Source: Triatoma infestans
Taxonomy: Eukaryota > Arthropoda > Insecta > Hemiptera > Reduviidae
Assembly: GCA_011037195.1 (NCBI GenBank)
Contig: JAAEAF010000237.1
Location: forward strand, 248,001 to 312,000
DNA length: 64,000 nucleotides
Reading direction: 5' to 3'
Shown here: positions 11,291 to 22,171 of the stretch, in pieces
Layout: each line of letters begins with the position of its first letter
Position numbering within the stretch: the stretch's first letter is position 1
Program-made: the position numbers and the translations under genes
The notes under the pieces: generated by a model
What the model saw: the letters and a program-made list of their open reading frames with translations, nothing else
The model's database searches: none
Told to the model about the DNA's origin: nothing

Positions 11291-12518
11291 GTATGTTACC
11301 GGCAAAGTATGACATCAGGCATTCTATAGAATGCCTAGGCATTTCATACATTACCTGGTTAGGCAATACGTAGAATTTAGCCCAATTTCATACTTTGCCT
11401 AGGCATTCTATTGATATAAGCAGGCAAAGTCACCTTTCCTCTACAGCTACAGCGTTTACATCATTTTTGTGAGGTTATGTGTTCAGACTTGAAAATAACA
11501 AGCACTTTTGTGTACTCTTTCTGTAGAATTTTTAAAAATATATATGAATCTGACCAAACTTATCTTCATAAATTCTCATCATCCGTCCTTCTCTAAGCCC
11601 CATAAGCTCCCAGATAATAAGCAGTCGAGATAGATCGCAAACTTCTCTCTCTTCCCCCATCTCGCTGTCAGGCGGAATCTCGCGCGGATTGCTATAGCCT
11701 AGCGATGACAGAGTAGTGTAGACTAGCTTGGAAGCAACCGAGTGATGATATCGTCTCTCCCCGCTGCTTGAGAATCTTTTATGTAGGTTTCATAAATATA
11801 CATCTCATACATACCTATGAGCGAAGGAAAAGCCAGAGAGACTACATGGATGTAATATGTTTACAATGCTGGTCAAGTTTTTAGCATTCAGCGGAATCGG
11901 AAAGGTCAGAAACTAAGGAACACAGTATTCTCTAAGGAACTAGTTTGTTTTGGGTACCCTTGGATCTTCCTCCGTGATTGCTTCCACTTAAAGGGAGTGG
12001 GCAAGATGGATGAGGGTCGAGAAGAGTAAACCATACGCGAGAGGATAAAAAAATAAGCCTGTTTAAGTGAAATTATGTTAATGGAAATGAAGTAGCAAAT
12101 GTAACTTATTTTCTTATTGAAAAAACTAACAAAACTTAAATCCTCTTAATGAGCATTGATTCATATTATTTATATAAAAGAATTTATAGATCTTGAAAGC
12201 AAATATAATGTGATATCTGATTACTAATAATATCATTGCAAAAGGCCATAAATAGTAGCCTTCCTTCGGTAAAATTTAGCAACAATAACTCGGCCATAAT
12301 TATATATGGCCATTAATAGTTATAGTTTTCAAGTCTTTCCATACTTTGGCTAAGACGACGTAGATATTCTATAGAATGCCTGGGCAATCTATAGAATACC
12401 TAGCCCAAGTATGAAATAAATAGGATATTTCATACTTTGCCTAAAGTAGCGAGATAGTGTATGAAATGCCTAGGCATTCTATAGAATACCTGAATTTCAT
12501 ACTTTGCCGGTAACATAC
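11291..12518. mobile_element. Terminal-inverted-repeat element with palindromic subterminal motifs
   Basis: A 1.23-kb unit bounded by GTATGTTACCGGCAAAGTAT and its inverse. Beyond these ends, both sides carry repeats built from CATACTTTGCC, TATGAAATGCC and the 18-bp perfect palindrome GGCATTCTATAGAATGCC (11319-11336, with one-mismatch copies near 12360 and 12473). The centre (about 11450-12300) is unrelated and has no readable transposase. The layout is that of a non-autonomous DNA transposon; the superfamily is not identified and no certain target duplication can be separated from the end repeats. Confidence 0.7.
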
Positions 12519-13189
12519 ATATTAAAATATCATATTAATTTGTGCGTAAATCTTTTCCAAATATTAAGTTCATATGGTGTTTGAGGTGTCGGAGTTGTTT
12601 AGCTTGCAGCGAATTAAATAAGAAGTTTTAGTAAACAATGTGAGCTCGTCAACTTATAATGCAAAGATGTGTACTACTTTTGCATTGTGGTAATCGATGA
12701 TCTAACATTAAGAATTTGATGGACGATCGGTGAAGGCCGTTTTTATAGCTGTTACGAAGCAGAAGATCACCAAGTAGTTTACGTCTCAAGGCTATGGATC
12801 ACCTGTAAATATCGTATTCCTCATTAACTTGGACATTTTAGCGTCCATAAGAGCGCAATGAAGTAGCACTATTTGACGGAGTGTTCAATGTTGCCTGAGC
12901 ATTTGCAAAATGAGTGAGTGCATTATTTAAATCAATGCAAATATATGATCTTAATCTGCCATTACCACTCCATAATTTGAGTTAGATTGTAGGTCAAAAT
13001 GATGTAGGGGGGATTTATTAATCCGATCGCTTATTGTTGCGAAGAACTGTTAAATTGTAACAACTTTTTGAAGTATCCGCCCACTTTCGATTCCACAGTG
13101 CCACATTCTTGACTTGAAAATAGCATTTTATGAGTGAGAGAGGTGGATGGTCATATCCATAGGCAAAGAATATCTGGAGGCTCCTTAGC
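12519..13189. other. Unassigned stretch
   Basis: No recognised gene. Moderate base composition. Its right part may belong to the same decayed LINE as the RNase H trace that follows. Confidence 0.4.
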
Positions 13190-13300
13190 TATGTTATCGT
13201 TATCTACCATCTCTTTACTAGTAAGCCCTGGATGTTTCTTGATCCAAGAAAAGCGAACTTCTCAGCCCCACATCTGGCTGAGCTTAACAATTTTTCCCCT
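13190..13300 (-). pseudogene. LINE RNase H trace
   Basis: On the minus strand this reads VRFSWIKKHPGLTSKEMVDN followed by DNIAKE. It resembles the final motif block of LINE RNase H (F-x-WIK-x-H-x-G, then GNE-x-AD-x-AKE) with the GNE changed. Short and decayed; the assignment is by motif spacing only. Confidence 0.45.
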
Positions 13301-13389
13301 AACCTTCATTATGAGAGGTAAATGGTTTTTTGGAAGCGTTCAAGGAATCAAAGGTGATTCTATGGTTAGTCAAGATACATATAAATATA

Positions 13390-14271
13390 CAGGGTGTCCC
13401 ATGGTATACGGATAACGACTTTTTTCTCGGAAACTAAGATAGCTAGAAAAAAACTAAAAAATACGTGTCCCCGTAGTTTTTTGTTACAAATCCAAATTTA
13501 ATTTGCAAATTTGTTTTGGTGCTTTGAGATACGACCAACTTCATTTTTTCAAATAGGGAGGTGTGGTTTTTATTTAAGAAATAGATTCCTCTATTTTTTG
13601 TAAGAAAAATTTTGCTTGAACGTTTTTTTTCTGTGAGTGATATTTTACAAGTTATGAATGAAAACATGATTCTTATAAGAAATTTTATAAATGATATTAT
13701 AACGGTTTTTTGATTGAATAAGAAGAAAAGTACTATTTTATTATAAATTTTACTCCACATTAATTACAGCTCTTGCTCGAACTGGCCCCCACCATTAGAG
13801 GTGTGTACACATGCTTTTTCCTGCCAATTGTACCTTACGACCTAAGAAATACATCTCTAATGGTAGAGGCCAGTTCGAGCAAGATCTGTAATTAATGAGG
13901 AGTAAAATTTATAATAAAATAGTACTTTTCTTCTTATTCAATCAAAAAACCGTTATAATATCATTTTGAAATTTCTTATAGGAATCATGTTTTCATTCAT
14001 AACTTGTAAAATATCGCTCAAAGAAAAAAAACCGTTCAAGTAAATTTTTCTTACAAAAAATAGTGAAATCTATTTCTTAAATAAAAACCACACCTCCCTA
14101 TTTGAAAAAAAAAATGTACCTGTATCTCGCTTCTCAAAGCACCAAAACAAATTTGCAAATTGAATTTGGTTTTCTAACAAAAAACTACGGGGGACACGTA
14201 TTTTTTAGTTTTTGTCTAGCTATCTTAGTTTCCGAGAAAAAGTCGTTATCCATATACCTTGGGACTACCTG
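13390..14271. mobile_element. Foldback element with arms of about 410 bp
   Basis: Left arm 13390-13800 and right arm 13855-14271 are close inverted copies around a 54-bp loop. Ends are CAGGGTGTCCCATGGTATAC on the left and its near inverse on the right, with TATA on both flanks as a possible target duplication. A transcript across it would form one long hairpin. The open frames at 13443-13760 (minus) and 14102-14320 (plus) share the peptide TKTNLQI only because the arms are copies of each other. No real gene. Confidence 0.8.
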
Positions 14272-14490
14272 TATAGAGACAGACTGGCTAAGTGATGAGA
14301 AGGTAGTAGAAGGTTGCTGACCTGACTGGTCGAAATTGTCCTCTTGTAGGGCTAGCTCGGCTGTATGTATATAGAGCCTCCTACGCTATTCTGGCCTAGG
14401 TAGCAAGTAGCTGTATTGTCATTTTTGTATTTCTCCGCTCTTCGGATCTCAATACAATTGGATTTGCGTTTATTCGATATCAGCTCGAAG
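14272..14490 (+). repeat. Family D repeat, copy 1
   Basis: Shares sequence with 35000-35215 on the opposite strand: AGACAGACT..., GGTTGCTGAC, TCTTGTA, TCTGGCCTAG and a final TCTCC...GGATC block appear in the same order. Non-coding; nature unknown. It abuts the foldback element. Confidence 0.55.
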
Positions 14491-14529
14491 ACTTGATTTT
14501 AAACTTTGTACGCCTATTTACGTTTGGTA

Positions 14530-15130
14530 CATCTATCACTTTATTTGAAACAGTTCTCTGAGAATATTTATCTTAAAGTGTTTCAGGGGAGACGTTACAC
14601 TTATAGTGCTACAATTTAGGGTACTTATAAGCTCTTACAATTTAGTGTATCAAACCGTTCCACCATGTTAATGAGAATGAATTCTATTGCTGTAATTCCC
14701 TAAAATTCCCAGTTTGGTTGTCCGAGAGTATTTTTTTTCTTTTCAGTTTTTTACCATTTTCCCTACGTAGGGTTGCCATCAGGTCACTCCTTCTCTCCAA
14801 AATTCTCTATTCAGGCCAATTTCAATCTCTCAGTTCCTTTCCAGTCATCATTTCCTTAATCTCCTCCTCCGATCTTCTTACAGGTCTACCAATCCTCCTT
14901 TTTCTCGAGGAGATACACTTTCTCATCTTTTCTGGCCATCTTTCTTCTGGTTTATTAACTATTCATATAGAGAGACCTATTAGTTTTGTTTGAAAATGTT
15001 TTCCACGGAACCCGGTTTTACTGTTGTGCGGGGGAGGAAGCAGAGACGTCATGATATCCTCTAAAGTGCCATTTCAACAATACAATGCAGTTAACGCACA
15101 CTTAAATAATGTTGAAAGCATTTAAACATT
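14530..15130 (+). repeat. Degenerate family A copy holding a LINE trace
   Basis: TTTATTTGAAACAGTTCTCTG near 14540 and CCTCTAAAGTGCCATTTCA near 15058 match family A modules. The LINE fragment at 14745-14970 lies between them. Confidence 0.5.
14745..14970 (-). pseudogene. LINE 3'-terminal coding trace
   Basis: Reads on the minus strand as RWPEKMRKCISSRKRRIGRP, then VRRSEEEIKEMMTGKELRD, with a later DLMATLRRE. This is the pattern (W, GRP, R-x-EEI, then a closing R-x-x-L/W block) found at the C terminus of many non-LTR reverse transcriptase proteins. Stops follow. The plus-strand frame here is a shadow. Confidence 0.5.
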
Positions 15131-15809
15131 TGCAAATAATTGTAGATTTTAGAAAATTAATAATTTTAGAACATTAATTATTGTATTAAGTTATGTAAAT
15201 GTTTTTCAGTTTCATATCATCCATTATCACCATTTATTAGGTAATTCTATACAATAGGATTGTTTAATTGCTTATCTTAAACCGAAAGCAAATACATTTT
15301 CTTGTTTATTCGCTAAATATTATATATGATGTAAATATTTTAAATTTATTATAATAATTCATTTTATTGATCCAAACGCATAAAGATCTTAATTAATTCC
15401 TTTTAAAATCAAAACTACCAATTGTAGATTATATTTAGCTACTTGGAATATAGTTAATAGAGAACAGTATTGCAGTTGTTATTACGAAATTAGCTATATA
15501 AAGATATCTTAATTGCCTACCATTTGACTTATTGCTCTTAGTTTCTTTTTTTTTTTTTTTTATATTATTTTCTTTCTTTAACCACAAGATTTATTAACGT
15601 TTCTTTGGCTTTGTGTTTCTCCTAATATATATTTTTAAGATTTATTTCATTTTTTACCAGACGTAACTATATATTTATTAGGTAATTATTTCTTTTATTT
15701 TGATCTTTTAATTTCTTTGTACAATCTCATAACTTTTAAAGGTACAATGTTAGCAATGATTTAAACTGATAGCTTTACTATATCTTTTCTGATAGCGTTT
15801 TCATTTGAT
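15131..15809. other. Unassigned A+T-rich stretch
   Basis: Very A+T-rich with T tracts, and a TA repeat just beyond at about 15810-15820. Nothing recognised. Confidence 0.5.
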
Positions 15810-17470
15810 ATATATATATATGTTTTGAGGTCCCCTGTATACGAAAAACAAAAATGTGTTACCGATTGGTTTATGTAATTGTGAAAAGAATAACAACTAT
15901 TCTGTTTAGGTACCACTGGATTTTTTTCGAAAAGCTCGTCGCTTTGATATTGCTAATCGCTTTGATTTAAACAAATTTTAAGGAATAATTAATTTTTTGG
16001 GGAGTTTAGGGGAGCTTTTCTCTAAAATGTCATTTCATATCAATTATACAGTTCTACCAACTGTGTACTATTAAAGTCCGAAAACATTGTTACATTGCCT
16101 TGAATTAAAAATAGTTTATTTAGGAAAAATCTTCTCAGTTTTTAGCGATTTTAACAAAAACGGCTGCAACGATTTTCTTTAAATTTAAAATGTTAAAAAC
16201 ATATTATAAGAAATAACTATTATGAAAATATATGACTTTCTCACACCTTTTTACCTTTCTCTTACTTCTGGCAAGAGGAATAATTTTTTTTTATTTAAGG
16301 CGCGTCAACAGCTGTGGTCATTGGCGTACGGAGACTTCTATAATGGATGTGTTAGGTGGAGAGAATTTGGGTCTGGTTGATGAAATAAGAAGATGGAGTT
16401 AACACTGGTTAACTGTGTATAATAATAAAGAGACACTGTCTACCTGGACTTAACAATAGAGAATGGTTAAGGTAGAGTGGTATGAAAATGACACGAAGTG
16501 ACTGGCGAGATGATGAATATAGTGAACTATATTGAACTGTATCGAACTGTCTTATTCCTGGGCTGTCCGCCGCTGTATTTATACAGTTTCTCCCACTCCA
16601 ATCCGAGAGAGTGGTTGGGTTCGTTTCTCTTCTCTTTACTCCCTTTGGTTGCTGTTACACTTTTCAGGCACTGCCGGCCTCCGGACAGTGTTCTCCCGTT
16701 ACAGACAACAATGTCCATCACCGGAAAATGAGCTATAAAGGCTACTAGGAAGAAAAAATCTAAGGGCAGCACAGCTGGACTCGAACCCGGGTCCTCCGCG
16801 TACGAGTCCAGTACGCTAACCACTATATAGGGAGCTTAAACTATATTCCATTTAGATAGTATCATCCCATCTGACACGAAGAATTCAGGAATAATCCACT
16901 GACCGGAAACAGCATTTTACTGATTTTTTGCACAGTTTTTCGCGATTTATTCGAAAACGAAGTTAACAATAAAATTGTGTATACTAGCTAAACAACATTA
17001 ATATCTAATCACTTTTATTTGAAATATTGTCCAGTACAATGGATTTTCAAGGGTTCTGAGTGAAGTAGCGTTTACGTTTTCGTATCTCAAATATGACATA
17101 CAACGGATTTCCTTTATATATATAAACCTGTCGCTCATGTTTGAAATATTATAAACAAAAAAATTGATTTTTCAATAGTTTTATTTTAATTTGTGGCGTT
17201 AAATTTGTGTGAGGTTGGTTCAGTGTTGTTGTCGGTTCTGTTGGACTATACACTTAATGTAATCAAACTTCCTTTATCTGCATGGGTAGTTACTTTTCCC
17301 CCCACCAAGTCTATATTTAAAGTTAAGACAAATCAGTAAAATTTTGAAATATAAAGAAAATTTGTCATTTTATACATAACTGTACAATCGATATAATAGT
17401 TGTATTCATAGCTAGTGAAAGTCGTGTGAGTGTTTCACACCATACTTATTTCTTTAGTACAATTTTTTTT
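15810..17470 (+). repeat. Family A copy interrupted by a SINE
   Basis: Begins with the family A start block (TTTTGAGGTCCCCTG near 15822), continues to about 16290, and resumes after the SINE at about 16840 with ACCGGAAACAGCATTTTACT. It ends at GTCGTGTGAGTGTTTCACAC (about 17428-17447). Confidence 0.65.
16294..16833 (-). mobile_element. tRNA-derived SINE (type 1), split by an insert
   Basis: Minus orientation. From 16833 down: a tRNA-like head with A-box-like TTAGCGTACTGG and B box GGTTCGAGTCC, then TTAGATTTTTTCTTCCTAG, then the shared body with CACTGTCCGGAGGCCGGCAG. The 3' part, TGACCACAGCTGTTGACGCG, is found only at 16294-16340. Between 16340 and 16662 is an unrelated insert of about 0.32 kb with a TATTTATACAG box; it may be a small LTR or MITE, but no clear duplication was found. 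Not a functional tRNA. Confidence 0.75.
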
Positions 17471-18055
17471 AATTCCAACAATTAATTATACCATCCATCC
17501 ATATAAATTCTTATTTTAGGAAAATGACGAAGATTCTGTCACATCAGTATCAAATGATGTTAATTTACCAAATATTTAAATAGTACATAACTATTAGTGT
17601 AGTGATTTAGTTCAAGTTTATTCTATTACTTTGAATTATTCATTAAAAAAAAAAAAAAAATTAAACAAAACGAATTCCAATTTTAATTTCAGCTCAAATT
17701 TATGTAAAAAAAAATTTAGCGTAGAAATTTTATTTACCACATAAATAAATACGTGACATTACGACTCATTATATAATTTTTTATTACCATGAAATTTTAT
17801 ATATATTTACAACTTGTTTACAATTTTAACGCTATCTGTCGGCATATCTCTCAAGTACTTGCCCTTTTTTTAAAGTTGAGACATTTGAACCGTTTTTTTT
17901 TAATAGTTTTTTTTTCATTAATTTATATTTTGATACTGTTTCTTTCTAGAATTTGAGAAAGCTTTGAGATTCTATTTTGGGTCCACTTCAAAACAGTTTG
18001 TGGTTTTTTTTTTTTGTTGAAAAAATCTAATTTAACATGCTTCATGATAATTTTC
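17471..18055. other. Unassigned A+T-rich stretch
   Basis: Poly-A and poly-T tracts; nothing recognised. Confidence 0.5.
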
Positions 18056-18059
18056 TTCA

Positions 18060-18850
18060 TAAGATTAGATTATATTACAAACGTGGAGGTGGGGGAGGGA
18101 ACGAGCCTCATTCCACTGCGACCTACAAGACGAGGTCTATTGTGGATCCCCTTAAGTTATAGCACAACCCCCAGCTTTGCCCTCCTATCAGTCCTAGCAA
18201 AGCTGAGAGCGGCTCCGTCATGAAGCTCATAGCTTCAGGATTGCCGTCCCCAATTGAAGAAACCTTATCCTCGCCAGGCCGGCGCACTCACAGAGAATGT
18301 GCGCCGGGGTTTCTTCCTCAGCCTTGCAGAATCGGCATACCGCACTATCTACAAGTTGTAGATGGTCCATGTGCTTGTTCAGCCTACAATGCCCTGTTAG
18401 TAGACCCACAATTAGCCTTCTATCCTTCGGGTATGGCTGAGTAGATCTCTGGAAAATTTAGGCAAATGTCTCTTGATAAAGAGCTTTGCCTGCCTCTGTC
18501 CTGGTGTTCTCTCCCACCAAAGTAGATGCTATTCTTCCCTCCAACCTTTGACAGAAGTTTGAATAAGGCTCCTGAACAAGCCGCAGAAGGGTTCGCCCCT
18601 ACGAACCTTCTTTCGCTAGGGCATCCGCCCTTTCATTGCCCAGAAACCCCGTATGTCCCGGCACCCAGGCGAATGTCAGTTTATTCCGAGTACCCACCTC
18701 GGTTAGGGCATGTTCTTCATAAAACCAGTTTCACATCTTCAGCTGCATGTTTAAAGCTCTGGATCTGCTCAAATTGTTGGAAGGGTTTTATAAGTTTCAA
18801 TAAACTTTTAAATCTTCTACGGCCGAACCAAGAGAGGGATTTTAGGTGCA
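18060..18850 (-). mobile_element. RNase H-bearing LINE 3' remnant
   Basis: Minus strand, best-preserved copy of this LINE type. HALTEVGTRNKLTFAWVPGH and then TGFLGNERADALAKEGS (about 18700-18590) give the RNase H motif W-V-P-G-H and GNE-x-AD. After a shift, VGLLTGHCRLNKHMDHLQLV, DSAVCRFCKAEEETPAHILC and ECAGLARIRFLQLG (18412-18230) form the C-terminal cysteine/histidine block (C-x2-C, then H-x4-C). A stop ends the frame at about 18227. The non-coding 3' end runs to about 18060 and contains CACAATAGACCTCG...AGGTCGCAGTGGAATGA. Upstream reverse transcriptase is missing. It lies against a family A copy at about 18850. Confidence 0.8.
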
Positions 18851-19290
18851 GGAAATGGTTTCTTCTTGTAAGAGGAAACATTGTGATCGCGACAAATTTT
18901 TGAAATTGAGTTTTCATTGGAAAAATCCTATACATTTTTGAGGCATCCAGAGCATGAAAATGTGATTTCTGTTGTCTGTTGTGCGCGGAAGAAGATCCTT
19001 CCAGTATTACTCAAAATTGCCGGAACTTTTTAGATTCGACAAATCTCGGTAAGGGGTCCCCAGTAGGGGGACCCGACAAATCGATAAATTTTTCGAGAAT
19101 GGTCCACCGGAAGTATCTGTTTACTGATTAAATTGTTCATTTTCATTTAGAACCATTTGATTTTTAAATCCCTCTTTTCTGCGGAAATATTTACAACAAA
19201 ATTGCTTTATTGAAACAATACCCAATGTTATTTGAAACTATAATATAAAATTTTATTAACAATTCAACTGAACGTTTTATAGTAACGTTA
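18850..19290 (+). repeat. Family A fragment
   Basis: Starts with TTGTGATCGCGACAAATTTT and GAGTTTTCATTGG, the family A start, and carries the CACCGGAAGTATCTGTTTAC module near 19107. Confidence 0.6.
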
Positions 19291-19889
19291 CTCTCAAATA
19301 ACATCCGTTCTATTAGTTTTATATATATACATTTATATAGAGTTTATAATCAGAAAGAAGTTGAATCATTTTAAACGGAAGTGCACTGAAAAACCATTTC
19401 CGCTATCCCAGGTTTTATATTTATTTATTTTTTTTTTTAAATGCAAACTTTTTTTTTTTTTATAGTCACGCGAAAGGAATAGAAAGAGTTCAGTGACCTA
19501 TCTCTCTCCCATTTGAAAGATCTCTTGTGTTTTATCCACGCACGCAATTGAAATTGTATTGGAAAGTACATTTTAGATCTCTTCAGGGCATATTTATGTA
19601 GATCTATTTTTGCGCTAAAACATTCTTTCATTTAGATAAAATGTCTCTTTATGTAATTTTTTTTATTTTTTATAATAACTAGATTATAAAAAATAATTAA
19701 CTGAAAGCTCTTTTAGGAAAAAGTAGTTAAGATAAGGGAACCTATTTTTATATAAACCTATAAATTACAACATTATGTAATAGTCCAAGTCACTGCACAG
19801 TTATAGAATGATAATTTAATTAGTTTCATATTACAACTAAATTTAATTAATATTTATTGGAAAATGATTATCTAAATTAAAAAAATAGA
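19291..19889. other. Unassigned A+T-rich stretch
   Basis: No recognised element; T tracts and TA-rich sequence. Confidence 0.45.
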
Positions 19890-20703
19890 AGAAAAATCTA
19901 GTGTGAAACACTCATACGACTTTCTCTTATTCTCATGTAGTTACATTTAAAATGACATAAATATAGAGGTGGCGGGAGAACAAGTACAAACCAACAAACA
20001 ACACAAACTGGTAGTGAAGCGAAAAGTGCGCCATAAAAACATAAAACCAACCTCTTATTGAATATGTGGATGGATCCGCAATGCTGGATAACATCTGGTA
20101 TTTTTTCCGTCGTAGAAATAAATATGCATCTACCAGATCCAACCTCATATGTTTGAACTTTAACGCTAAAATTCCGCGAAAAACTAATTGAAAATCAATT
20201 TTTCCCGGGGGAGGGAAATATTACAAATAAAAGTAATCGATTTATATCTGTGCAATTAGGATTCCAAGTTTAAAGGAAATTATTGTCGTGTCTGAGTTAA
20301 TCAAAAAAAAAAAAAAAAACTCAGAAAACCTATGCTGTAAAGTTGAACTTCTGGATAAGCGATTTTTTTCAAATTTGGAATTCTAGGCAATGCTTCCAAT
20401 ATATATTAATATTAACATGATAGAATCATACATTGAATTGAAGTGATGAGGAAAATTTTCATTACTCTTCTCCCAGCAGAACCTCCCAAGAAATAATTTT
20501 TTTCAGGGAAAAGTTCAAAAAAAAAATTGATAGATATACGATGGAAAATCTTTGGAATAGTTCCCGAGGAAAAACGCGAAAAAAAAAGAAGAAGTCCAGT
20601 TGATGAATTTTGCCCGAAACCTTTGGATCAGTTGCGGAGGATATAGACGGAATATCATGTGTGAACTTCCTGCGATTTTTAGCATTTGTGATATTTTGTT
20701 AAA

Positions 20704-20734
<31 letters not shown>

Positions 20735-20865
20735 GACCGTTCGTTAAAAACATTTTTTTCATACTCAAGGGACTTCAAAATATCTATTTCTAGGGAAAAC
20801 GCAATTTCACACATTTAACACGATCGCAATACTTGCTCTTACTAAATAAGTGAAAGTAAAAATTT
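19890..20865 (-). repeat. Family A copy, minus strand
   Basis: Enters at the inner end (GTGTGAAACACTCATACGAC, ACTTTCTCTTATTCTC) and leaves at the start block (CTCAAGGGACTTCAAAATAT, then ACACGATCGCAATACTTGC). A CA microsatellite at about 20704-20730 sits where other copies have GT repeats, so it belongs to the element. Confidence 0.7.
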
Positions 20866-21394
20866 GACATAAAAATGTTCTTCATTTTACTGTTTCCGAT
20901 TGGCAACTTTTAGAAGTTCAGAATTACCAGCTATTAATTAATAGACAGAATTAAACTACGAATTCAGCCTCTTCAACATCTTAAGTTACTATGATGGTTG
21001 ACTAAAACTTCTACAATTTATTTTATTTTAGTTTATAAAATTCAACAAGTCAATTTTATGTCTTTAATTAAAGATACTACACATTGAGTCACTGCTTTGT
21101 GTACTGGCAGGTGTAAGTCGAATAACAAAATGCGGGCAAGTAATTTTTAAGTAAAAATAAATGCCCCTTAATATAATATATTTCTACAGTAAACACCTGC
21201 TGGAGTATTTTCGATTGATAACATCAGGATATATGGTGGCCGAATGTTTTTTTAAGAAGTAATTAATTATTAATGGACGACTTTCTTGAAATTTTAATCC
21301 TTAATTTAATACTGTTTGAATTTTTATTTTATTTTGATTACTGAAATAAATAAGTTTGACTTTTTCGAATTCTCTCGCTGAAGGATAGAGGTGT

Positions 21395-21412
21395 TGTGTG
21401 TGTGTGTGTGTG
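21395..21412 (+). repeat. GT microsatellite
   Basis: Perfect GT dinucleotide run, next to the possible LTR-like unit. Confidence 0.8.
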
Positions 21413-21417
21413 TATAG

Positions 21418-21813
21418 TGTAGCGGCAGTTCCAGGGGCTTATAATTAATAACTAAAGTCATGGCTACTGCATTATAATTAATGTATATACACTTATAATT
21501 CTAAGGACTTGACTTAATTAAGAGATTTAGAGACGGGGAGAGAAAGCTAAATGAGAGACAGGCAAGTGTGTGGTGTGTAGACTGGATGTTTGTTGTTGGC
21601 TGGTTACCACGGAAGATGTCTTCGCTTCTTGAAGATGATGATAGAATGAGGGGCGTCCACTGCCCTTTTTATCCTTCAATATAGGACACATGTAGTAGGG
21701 AAAGCGGGACGATACTTCATCCCCAACCCTTGGTTGGCTGCGTTTGAGGATACGACCTTGAGCGTTCCTTACGGATAGCAGGGAACTAATCTGGCTTGTG
21801 ATATGCCATCACA
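21418..21813 (+). mobile_element. Possible solo LTR (weak)
   Basis: A 396-bp, less A+T-rich block that starts TGTAGCGGCAG and ends GCCATCACA, so TG...CA as in LTRs. Flanks ATAG and ATAT do not make a clean duplication. No coding sequence. Could be another repeat type. Confidence 0.25.
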
Positions 21814-21839
21814 ATATTATATGAAGTTTACAGAAATAG

Positions 21840-21975
21840 GAGTAAGAGAAAGTAATATTAAAGACAACTAGCATTTAGTAATAATTTAATTATAAAGTTT
21901 GGAGAAAATTAGTCATTCATGCTGTAAGAGAGAGTCATGTGAGGGTTTCACACCAGATCTATGTTTGTGTGTGTG
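21840..21975 (+). repeat. Family A terminal fragment
   Basis: GTAAGAGAGAGTCATGTGAG and GGTTTCACACCAGAT are the family A inner end. It stops just before the exon candidate. Confidence 0.6.
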
Positions 21976-21998
21976 ATATTTTCAACATTTCTATACAG

Positions 21999-22169
21999 AG
22001 CATAGCTGGAACGCCGTCTGTCGAAAATTTTGTCAAGAAATTGGAAGCACTTTATCTAAACAATCAGCCGACGCGAATGGCGAAACCATTTGGACTCAGT
22101 GTCGGTACCAGTGAGACCTTAGCTAATTTTACAAAGATAGATGTTTTAGTGGGGTGTGAAACCTTTTAG
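21999..22169 (+). CDS. Candidate internal exon of an unidentified gene
   Basis: Preceded by a splice-acceptor-like TTTCAACATTTCTATACAG, in frame from codon AGC at 21999, and followed by a donor-like AG|GTTGAA at 22168-22171. The 56-codon stretch reads SIAGTPSVENFVKKLEALYL, then NNQPTRMAKPFGLSVG and TSETLANFTKIDVLVGC. Base composition and codon use are more balanced than the surroundings. The segment with SVG...LANF..IDVLV..C is weakly like diphthamide-synthesis DPH2-type proteins, but the upstream part does not match what I know of that family, so I do not name it. No neighbouring exon was found. It could be a retro-copied gene piece. Confidence 0.3.
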   Translation, partial: SIAGTPSVENFVKKLEALYLNNQPTRMAKPFGLSVGTSETLANFTKIDVLVGCETF

Positions 22170-22171
22170 GT

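Noticed and set aside
16780..16830. tRNA-like sequence with A and B boxes (also at 39687, 51419, 55306, 62650)
   Set aside because: No cloverleaf acceptor stem can be closed and each is joined to a SINE body and tail, so these are SINE heads, not tRNA genes.
18526..18903. 125-codon plus-strand open frame
   Set aside because: Shadow of the RNase H-bearing LINE on the minus strand.
21418..21813. Full LTR retrotransposon
   Set aside because: Only one LTR-like block with TG/CA ends, no second copy, no gag or pol nearby and no clean target duplication; kept only as a weak solo-LTR possibility.
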